Position numbers and translations under genes: made by a program. From DASXTS01 sp036402215 (GTDB lineage Bacteria > Actinomycetota > Actinomycetes > Mycobacteriales > Pseudonocardiaceae): a DNA stretch of 7,109 nt. The notes beneath the pieces were generated by a model, which was not told where the DNA came from, did no database searches, and was given only the letters and a program-made list of their open reading frames with translations. Below, one piece after another: positions 1 to 3,658 of the stretch. The stretch covers positions 1 through 7,109 of the forward strand of contig DASWTI010000671.1 of NCBI GenBank assembly GCA_036402215.1, read 5' to 3'. Every line of letters starts with the position of its first letter. The first letter of the stretch is position 1.

Positions 1-465
1 GTGCGGCTGCGGGCCTGCGACGCCGAGGTCACCCTGGTCGGCCGGCGCGGCGGCGACGGCGTGCGGCCGGTGTCCGAGCTGCCCGGGCTGCTGCCGCGGC
101 ACGAGGCCGTGGTGCTCGTCGTGCCGCTCACCGACGCCACCCGCGGCCTGGTGGACGCCGCGTTCCTGGCCGCCATGCCGGACGGCGCGCTGCTGGTCAA
201 CGCGGCCCGGGGCGCCGTCGTGGACACCACGGCGCTGGTCGCCGAGCTGCGCTCCGGACGGCTGCGTGCCGCCCTCGACGTCACCGACCCCGAGCCGCTG
301 CCCGCCGACCACCCGCTCTGGACCGCGGGCAACGTGCTCATCACGCCGCACGTGGCGGGCAGCGTGCACGGCTTCCTGGCGCGCGCCTACGACGTGGCCG
401 CCGCGCAGATCGACGCCGTGGCGGCGGGGGAGGAGCCGCCCAACCTGGTCCGCGACGGCTACTGA
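1..465 (+). CDS. D-2-hydroxyacid dehydrogenase, C-terminal part (5' end outside window)
   Basis: This is the last 154 codons of an NAD(P)-dependent D-isomer-specific 2-hydroxyacid dehydrogenase, which interconverts a 2-oxoacid and a D-2-hydroxyacid in the cytoplasm. The fragment begins at a strand such as EVTLVGRR, which in this family follows the GxGxxG dinucleotide-binding loop, so that loop and the N-terminal substrate domain lie upstream of the window. The leading GTG is therefore probably an internal Val codon. The catalytic triad of the family is visible: Arg70 in NAARGAVVD, Glu98 in DPEP, and His117 in TPHVAG, together with the typical PLTDATRGL segment (42-50). The protein ends about 35 residues after the His, with no ACT domain, so it is not a long-form SerA. 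The substrate cannot be told from this fragment. Family assignment is firm; any specific role (glyoxylate/hydroxypyruvate reductase or other) would be a guess. Confidence 0.9.
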   Translation: MRLRACDAEVTLVGRRGGDGVRPVSELPGLLPRHEAVVLVVPLTDATRGLVDAAFLAAMPDGALLVNAARGAVVDTTALVAELRSGRLRAALDVTDPEPLPADHPLWTAGNVLITPHVAGSVHGFLARAYDVAAAQIDAVAAGEEPPNLVRDGY

Positions 466-532
466 GGGCGCCCCGGCTACGCAGCGTCAGCGAGTGCTCG
501 CCCCTCGAGTCGCCGGGCGCGCGTCAAGGACT

Positions 533-538
533 TACGCT
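533..538 (+). promoter_or_regulatory. Putative -10 element (TACGCT) for a leaderless doxX-family transcript
   Basis: TACGCT fits the actinobacterial TANNNT -10 consensus and ends 7 bases before the GTG at 546, so the expected transcription start coincides with the start codon. The only purine-rich stretch upstream, AAGGA at 526-530, is 15 bases from the GTG, too far for a normal ribosome binding site. This favours a leaderless mRNA. No convincing -35 is seen (the position 17 bases upstream reads TCGCCG), so the call rests on the -10 and its spacing only. Confidence 0.4.
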
Positions 539-545
539 CTTCCGG

Positions 546-1217
546 GTGAGCAGTTACGACGATCGATCGGGCCGGGCGCATCCCTACGACCCCGATCCGT
601 CCACCACCCCGAACTACTCCGACACCACGGTGCTGGATCGGGACCGGGACCCGTACGCCGACGTGGACTCCACGTACCCGGCGACGACCGGCGACGGGAC
701 GGTCGTCGAGCGCCCGCGGCCCGCCTGGAACTCCGGGGCCGATCTCGGGCTGCTGCTGATGCGCGTCGTGCTGGGCGGCATCTTCATCGCGCACGGCGGG
801 CAGAAGGTGTTCGGCTGGTTCGGCGGTCCCGGGCTGGACGGCTTCGCCGAGGATCTCGCCGGCATGGGCTTCACCCAGACCGACGTGCTCGCGGCCGTCA
901 CCGGGTTCACCGAGCTGGTCGGCGGTTCGCTCGTCGTGCTCGGCCTGTTCACGCCGCTCGCGGCGGCCGGCCTGCTCGGCGTCATGGTGAACGCCGTCTG
1001 GGTCAAGTGGAACGCCGGCCTGTTCGCCGCCGACGGCGGCTTCGAGCTGGAGCTGGCGCTGGGTGCCATGGCCGCCGCGCTGGTGCTGGCCGGGCCCGGC
1101 CGCGCGGCGCTGGACAACGGCCGCGCCTGGTTCCGGCACCCGGTCGTCTCCGGCCTGCTCTGCCTCGTGATCGGCGTGGCCGCGGCCCTCGCCATCCGCC
1201 TGTTCTTCCTCGCCTGA
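546..1217 (+). CDS. DoxX-family integral membrane protein with charged N-terminal tail
   Basis: This 223-residue protein has a DoxX-type membrane core. Residues 1-60 form a hydrophilic tail rich in Asp, Tyr, Arg, Ser and Thr, with no signal peptide, and are probably disordered and cytoplasmic. Hydrophobic segments lie at about 66-84, 114-134, 137-156, 166-184 and 200-222. DoxX domains usually have four membrane helices, so the last may be an extra helix. The stretch LMRVVLGGIFIAHGGQKVFG (71-90) matches the family signature of an Arg in helix 1 followed by a G..HG..K.fG turn. Some DoxX proteins have been linked to quinone or thiol redox chemistry and stress resistance, but the family is functionally heterogeneous and no biochemical role can be assigned here. 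The GTG start is chosen because the reading frame opens there and a -10 box lies 7 bases upstream. It is separated from the preceding dehydrogenase by 80 bases and converges on ilvD; no functional link to the ilv genes is apparent. Confidence 0.88.
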   Translation: MSSYDDRSGRAHPYDPDPSTTPNYSDTTVLDRDRDPYADVDSTYPATTGDGTVVERPRPAWNSGADLGLLLMRVVLGGIFIAHGGQKVFGWFGGPGLDGFAEDLAGMGFTQTDVLAAVTGFTELVGGSLVVLGLFTPLAAAGLLGVMVNAVWVKWNAGLFAADGGFELELALGAMAAALVLAGPGRAALDNGRAWFRHPVVSGLLCLVIGVAAALAIRLFFLA

Positions 1218-1219
1218 GC

Positions 1220-1243
1220 CCGAGCCACCCGAGCCACCCGAGC
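1220..1243 (+). repeat. Short tandem repeat, 9-bp unit CCGAGCCAC, about 2.7 copies
   Basis: Directly after the DoxX-gene stop codon the unit CCGAGCCAC occurs at 1220-1228 and 1229-1237, followed by a partial copy CCGAGC at 1238-1243. It is non-coding and of unknown significance; slippage in GC-rich DNA is the simplest explanation. Confidence 0.6.
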
Positions 1244-1261
1244 GCCCGGCCGCCCCACCCG

Positions 1262-1280
1262 GCCGGCCACAAGAGCCGGC
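1262..1280 (+). terminator. Weak hairpin candidate downstream of the DoxX gene
   Basis: GCCGGC at 1262-1267 pairs with GCCGGC at 1275-1280 around a 7-base loop (CACAAGA), 45 bases past the DoxX-gene stop. There is no T run, so if it terminates transcription it would have to be a U-less GC hairpin of the kind often proposed in actinobacteria. GC-rich DNA produces such stems by chance, so this is a low-confidence call. Confidence 0.25.
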
Positions 1281-1339
1281 AGAGCCGCTCCCACGGACCG
1301 CCACCCGGTCGCGGCGGCCGCGAGGCCGGCGTCACCGTC

Positions 1340-1408
1340 CCCCTCCGGTGACGCCCACGTCAGGCCCGCGGCCGCCGCGCGTCACTCCCGCCACCGGAGG
1401 GGCCTCCG
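1340..1408. terminator. Inverted repeats between convergent genes, possible bidirectional terminator
   Basis: CCCCTCCGGTG at 1340-1350 is the exact reverse complement of CACCGGAGGGG at 1392-1402, giving an 11-bp stem with a 41-base loop. The right arm can instead fold locally: CGGAGG at 1395-1400 pairs with CCTCCG at 1403-1408, a compact hairpin only 7 bases beyond the ilvD stop codon on the minus strand. A second alternative pairs GTGACG (1348-1353) with CGTCAC (1380-1385). The site lies where transcripts from the DoxX gene and ilvD converge, which suits a two-way terminator, but no T tract follows on either strand. Confidence 0.4.
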
Positions 1409-1415
1409 ACGGCCC

Positions 1416-3260
1416 TCAGCGGTCGGGGTCGCGCACCGCGCCGGTCGCCGACGAGGTCGCCAGCCGGGCGTAGGCCCGCAGCGCCGCGCTCACCTGCCGC
1501 TGCCGGTCCCGCGGCTGCCACGGCCGCTCCGACGCCTCCATCTTGGCCCGCCGCGCCGCCAGCTCGTCGTCGTCCACCAGCAGCCGCAGCGTCCGCTCGC
1601 GCACGTCGATGAGCACCTGGTCGCCGTCCCGCACGAGCCCGATCACGCCGCCCGCCGCCGCCTCCGGTGACACGTGCCCCACCGAGATGCCCGACGAGCC
1701 GCCGGAGAACCGGCCGTCCGTGACCAGCGCGCACTTCCGTCCCAGGCCGGCACCCTTGAGGAACGCCGTCGGGTGCAGCATCTCCTGCATCCCCGGCCCG
1801 CCCGCGGGGCCTTCGTAGCGCACCACCAGCACCTCACCGGGCCGGATGGCCCGGGTCAGGATGACCGACACCGCCTCCTCCTGGGACTCCACCACGCGGG
1901 CCGGGCCCTGGAAGTGCCAGCACTCCTCGGGGACGCCCGCCGTCTTGATCACCGCGCCGTCCTCGGCCAGGTTGCCGTGCAGCACGGCCAGCCCGCCCTC
2001 GGCCGTGTAGGCGTGCGCGGCGGAGCGGATGCAGCCGCCCTCGGCGTCGGTGTCCAGCGAGGACCAGCGGTTCTCCGTGGAGAACGGCACCACGGTGCGC
2101 ACCCCGCCCGGCGCGGCGTGGAACAGCTCCACGGCCTCCGGCGAGGGCGCCGCGGCCCGGATGTCCCAGCGCGCCAGCCAGTCCGTGAGCGAGGGGCTGT
2201 GCACGGCGGTGACCTCGCGGTTCAGCAGCCCGGCGCGGTCCAGCTCGCCCAGGATGGCCGGGATGCCGCCGGCCCGGTGCACGTCCTCCATGTGGTAGTC
2301 CGAGTTCGGGCTCACCTTCGCCAGGCACGGCACCCGCCGGCTGATCGCGTCGATGTCCGGCAGCGTGAAGTCCACCTCGCCCTCGCGGGCCGCGGCCAGC
2401 ACGTGCAGCACCGTGTTGGTCGAGCCGCCCATCGCCACGTCGAGCGCCATCGCGTTCTCGAACGCCGCCCGCGAGGCGATGGACCGGGGCAGCGCGGTCT
2501 CGTCGTCCTCGCCGTACCAGCGCCGCGCCAGCTCCACCACGAGCCGCCCCGCCTCGGTGAACAGCGCGCGGCGCGCGGCGTGCGTGGCCAGCGTCGAGCC
2601 GTTGCCGGGCAGCGCCAGGCCCAGCGCCTCGGTGAGGCAGTTCATCGAGTTCGCGGTGAACATCCCGGAGCACGAGCCGCACGTCGGGCAGGCCGACCGC
2701 TCCACCTCGGTGAGGCCGTCGTCGGACACCGAGGGCGACGCGGACGCCGAGATGGCCGTGATGAGGTCCGTCGGGGCCTGCGCCACGCCGCCCACCACCA
2801 CGGCCTTGCCGGCCTCCATCGGCCCGCCGGACACGAACACCGTCGGTACGTTCAGCCGCATCGCGGCGTTCAGCATCCCCGGGGTGATCTTGTCGCAGTT
2901 GGAGATGCACACCAGCGCGTCCGCGGCGTGCCCGTTCACCATGTACTCCACGGCGTCGGCGATCACCTCGCGTGAGGGCAGCGAGTACAGCATCCCGCCG
3001 TGCCCCATGGCGATGCCGTCGTCCACCGCGATCGTGTGAAACTCGCGTGGCACCCCGCCCGCCGCGCGCACCGCCTCCGCGACGATGTCGCCCATGTCCT
3101 TGAGGTGCACGTGGCCCGGCACGAACTGGGTGTAGGAGTTGGCGATGGCCACGATCGGGCGACCGAAGTCCTCCTCGGTCATCCCGGTGGCCCGCCACAG
3201 CGCGCGGGCGCCGGCGGCGTTGCGGCCGTGGGTGGTGATGCGGGAACGCAGCGGTGGCAC
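1416..3260 (-). CDS. ilvD: Dihydroxy-acid dehydratase
   Basis: This enzyme of 614 residues dehydrates 2,3-dihydroxyisovalerate and 2,3-dihydroxy-3-methylvalerate to the 2-oxoacid precursors of valine and isoleucine, using an Fe-S cluster and Mg2+ in the cytoplasm. Length and sequence match the long E. coli-like IlvD type nearly end to end. Visible functional residues, by alignment from memory with E. coli IlvD: Asp81 in VDDGIAMGHGG, Cys122-Asp123-Lys124 in ISNCDKITPG (the Lys is carbamylated in the family), Cys197 in CPTCGSCSGMF, Glu493 in GGPGMQEML and the catalytic Ser519 in DGRFSGG. The N-terminal segment reads NSYTQFVPGHVHLKD and lacks the extra Cys found there in the shorter, oxygen-stable [2Fe-2S] dehydratases. 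The GTG start is supported by GGAG (complement of 3269-3272) 8 bases upstream and by the family-typical N-terminus LRSRITTHGRNAAGARALWRATG. It is transcribed divergently from ilvBNC, whose products supply its substrates. Confidence 0.98.
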   Translation of the reverse strand: MPPLRSRITTHGRNAAGARALWRATGMTEEDFGRPIVAIANSYTQFVPGHVHLKDMGDIVAEAVRAAGGVPREFHTIAVDDGIAMGHGGMLYSLPSREVIADAVEYMVNGHAADALVCISNCDKITPGMLNAAMRLNVPTVFVSGGPMEAGKAVVVGGVAQAPTDLITAISASASPSVSDDGLTEVERSACPTCGSCSGMFTANSMNCLTEALGLALPGNGSTLATHAARRALFTEAGRLVVELARRWYGEDDETALPRSIASRAAFENAMALDVAMGGSTNTVLHVLAAAREGEVDFTLPDIDAISRRVPCLAKVSPNSDYHMEDVHRAGGIPAILGELDRAGLLNREVTAVHSPSLTDWLARWDIRAAAPSPEAVELFHAAPGGVRTVVPFSTENRWSSLDTDAEGGCIRSAAHAYTAEGGLAVLHGNLAEDGAVIKTAGVPEECWHFQGPARVVESQEEAVSVILTRAIRPGEVLVVRYEGPAGGPGMQEMLHPTAFLKGAGLGRKCALVTDGRFSGGSSGISVGHVSPEAAAGGVIGLVRDGDQVLIDVRERTLRLLVDDDELAARRAKMEASERPWQPRDRQRQVSAALRAYARLATSSATGAVRDPDR

Positions 3261-3268
3261 GGCAGGAA

Positions 3269-3272
3269 CTCC
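3269..3272 (-). promoter_or_regulatory. Ribosome binding site of ilvD (GGAG)
   Basis: On the minus strand GGAG stands 8 bases before the GTG at 3260-3258, which fixes the choice of start. An ATG overlapping this site (minus strand, 3275-3273) is out of frame with ilvD. Confidence 0.7.
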
Positions 3273-3301
3273 ATCCGTGGGAAGGTCGAACGCGAGGGAC
3301 C

Positions 3302-3332
3302 CCGGGGTGCGTGGCCCCGGCCCCGCGCGGGG
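3302..3332 (-). repeat. Two adjacent GC hairpins in the presumed ilvD 5' untranslated region
   Basis: CCGGGG (3302-3307) pairs with CCCCGG (3315-3320) around a 7-base loop, and it is followed directly by the perfect 12-bp palindrome CCCCGCGCGGGG (3321-3332). If ilvD transcription starts near 3400 both would be folded in the leader RNA, 30 to 60 bases ahead of the ribosome binding site. No branched-chain-codon leader peptide and no T run are seen on this strand, so an attenuator like that of ilvB is not supported. Function is unknown. Confidence 0.4.
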
Positions 3333-3392
3333 ACCTGGTGGGTGTCAGGCCCCGGCTCCGCGGGCGCCGAGGTGTCGGCCCCGACCGGGCTG

Positions 3393-3406
3393 CGGCGGTA
3401 CCGCCG
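3393..3406. repeat. Perfect 14-bp palindrome next to the putative ilvD -10, possible operator
   Basis: CGGCGGTACCGCCG is fully self-complementary. On the minus strand it begins immediately after the candidate -10 box TAGCCT (3412-3407), so the expected ilvD start point falls at its centre. That position suits a repressor site or a hairpin at the very 5' end of the ilvD mRNA. A second symmetrical element, CGGGT-G-ACCCG at 3424-3434, covers the -35 position of the same promoter. No regulator can be named from sequence. Confidence 0.35.
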
Positions 3407-3412
3407 AGGCTA
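3407..3412 (-). promoter_or_regulatory. Putative ilvD -10 element (TAGCCT)
   Basis: Read on the minus strand, 3412-3407 is TAGCCT, a TANNNT match in an otherwise AT-poor region, about 147 bases upstream of the ilvD GTG. The -35 position (about 3435-3430, CCGGGT) is not consensus, so an activator or an unusual sigma factor would be needed, or the true promoter is elsewhere in 3261-3470. Confidence 0.25.
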
Positions 3413-3470
3413 CTCCCCACCGGCGGGTGACCCGGCGTCGCCCAGCATGTGGAACGGCCGTCCCGCAGAG

Positions 3471-3500
3471 TTGACGTTGCGCCGTTCGGCCGACTACCGT
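3471..3500 (+). promoter_or_regulatory. ilvBNC promoter: TTGACG (-35), 18-base spacer, TACCGT (-10)
   Basis: TTGACG at 3471-3476 and TACCGT at 3495-3500 form a near-consensus housekeeping-type promoter with an 18-base spacer. The start point expected 7 to 8 bases after the -10 falls on C3507 or G3508; the purine G3508 is preferred and is the first base of the leader-peptide GTG. It drives the attenuator and the ilvB-ilvN-ilvC operon. Confidence 0.8.
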
Positions 3501-3507
3501 CCGGGCC

Positions 3508-3555
3508 GTGCAACCGACCTCGATCCTCGTACTTCGCAGGCGCGCCGACGCCTGA
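3508..3555 (+). CDS. ilvB leader peptide MQPTSILVLRRRADA (attenuation control peptide)
   Basis: This 15-codon reading frame runs GTG to TGA in the ilvB leader. Codons 6-9 (ATC CTC GTA CTT, 3523-3534) encode Ile-Leu-Val-Leu, all end products of the pathway the operon feeds, followed by three Arg codons. Such a run is the hallmark of ribosome-mediated attenuation: shortage of charged Ile, Val or Leu tRNA stalls the ribosome on these codons. Comparable ILVL-containing leader peptides are known upstream of actinobacterial ilvB genes, and ilvBNC of Corynebacterium glutamicum is controlled by attenuation. No ribosome binding site precedes the GTG, and the promoter spacing puts the transcription start on it, so translation is probably leaderless. 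GTA, CTT and AGG are uncommon codons in this GC-rich genome. The stop codon sits inside the first leader hairpin. Confidence 0.88.
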   Translation: MQPTSILVLRRRADA

Positions 3556-3580
3556 CGGAAGTGCAGGTTCGTCGGCGCGC
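3540..3580 (+). promoter_or_regulatory. ilvB leader hairpin 1 (pause / anti-antiterminator stem)
   Basis: GCGCGCCGACG (3540-3550) pairs perfectly with CGTCGGCGCGC (3570-3580), 11 bp. After a two-base TT bulge the stem continues with CCTG (3551-3554) and CAGG (3564-3567), leaving a 9-base loop. The 5' arm begins in the Arg codons just after the branched-chain control codons, so a ribosome stalled on 3523-3534 would cover it. The 3' arm is shared with the antiterminator, making the two folds exclusive. Confidence 0.8.
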
Positions 3581-3610
3581 GACCCTCGTACGGCCACCCG
3601 GGCCGACGGG
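3568..3610 (+). promoter_or_regulatory. ilvB antiterminator pairing
   Basis: CGTCGGC (3570-3576) is the reverse complement of GCCGACG (3602-3608); two G-U pairs (3568/3610 and 3569/3609) extend it to 9 pairs. It uses the 3' arm of hairpin 1 and the 3' arm of the terminator, so it can form only when hairpin 1 is blocked by a stalled ribosome, and it then prevents termination. This is an inference from base pairing; no folding energies were computed. Confidence 0.65.
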
Positions 3611-3620
3611 GGTTTTTTCT
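3582..3620 (+). terminator. ilvB attenuator (intrinsic terminator with T6 tract)
   Basis: The 5' arm 3582-3595 pairs with the 3' arm 3601-3613: CGGCC with GGCCG next to a 5-base loop (ACCCG), a bulged A at 3590, then ACCCTCGT against ACGGGGGT with one G-U pair. That gives about 13 pairs, mostly G-C, followed directly by TTTTTT (3613-3618) and CTT. A T6 run is striking in DNA this GC-rich. It lies 40 bases upstream of the ilvB start, so it would stop transcription before the structural genes whenever the leader peptide is translated without stalling. Confidence 0.88.
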
Positions 3621-3645
3621 TGCCCGGAACCCGCCAGGAACCCAC

Positions 3646-3655
3646 AGAGGTGGAG
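3646..3655 (+). promoter_or_regulatory. Ribosome binding site of ilvB
   Basis: AGAGG (3646-3650) lies 8 bases before the ATG at 3659, with a further GGAG at 3652-3655. This supports the ATG over the longer open frame that begins at 3449, upstream of the promoter. Confidence 0.75.
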
Positions 3656-3658
3656 TCG

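Noticed and set aside
1..3. GTG at position 1 as a true start of the dehydrogenase
   Set aside because: The translation begins in the middle of the nucleotide-binding fold, after the expected GxGxxG loop, so the gene continues upstream of the window.
522..527. TTGACG on the minus strand as a -35 element for an antisense promoter
   Set aside because: No TANNNT box occurs 16 to 19 bases downstream on that strand, and no gene would be driven by it.
477..1304. Minus-strand open frames opposite the DoxX gene
   Set aside because: They are low-complexity Gly/Arg/Glu or Ala/Pro/Ser translations without motifs, while the plus-strand frame gives a coherent DoxX membrane protein.
3410..3448. Twelve-codon minus-strand frame (MLGDAGSPAGGE) ahead of ilvD, considered as a leader peptide
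   Set aside because: It contains a single branched-chain codon (one Leu), has no ribosome binding site, and its stop codon overlaps the candidate -10 box, so it would not be on the ilvD transcript.
3449..3658. Longer ilvB reading frame starting at 3449
   Set aside because: It begins upstream of the promoter and runs through the leader and terminator. The extra 70 residues do not resemble IlvB, and the ATG at 3659 has a good ribosome binding site.
3261..3658. T-box or other tRNA-sensing riboswitch upstream of ilvD or ilvB
   Set aside because: No T-box consensus or specifier loop is visible; the leader-peptide attenuator explains the ilvB leader fully.
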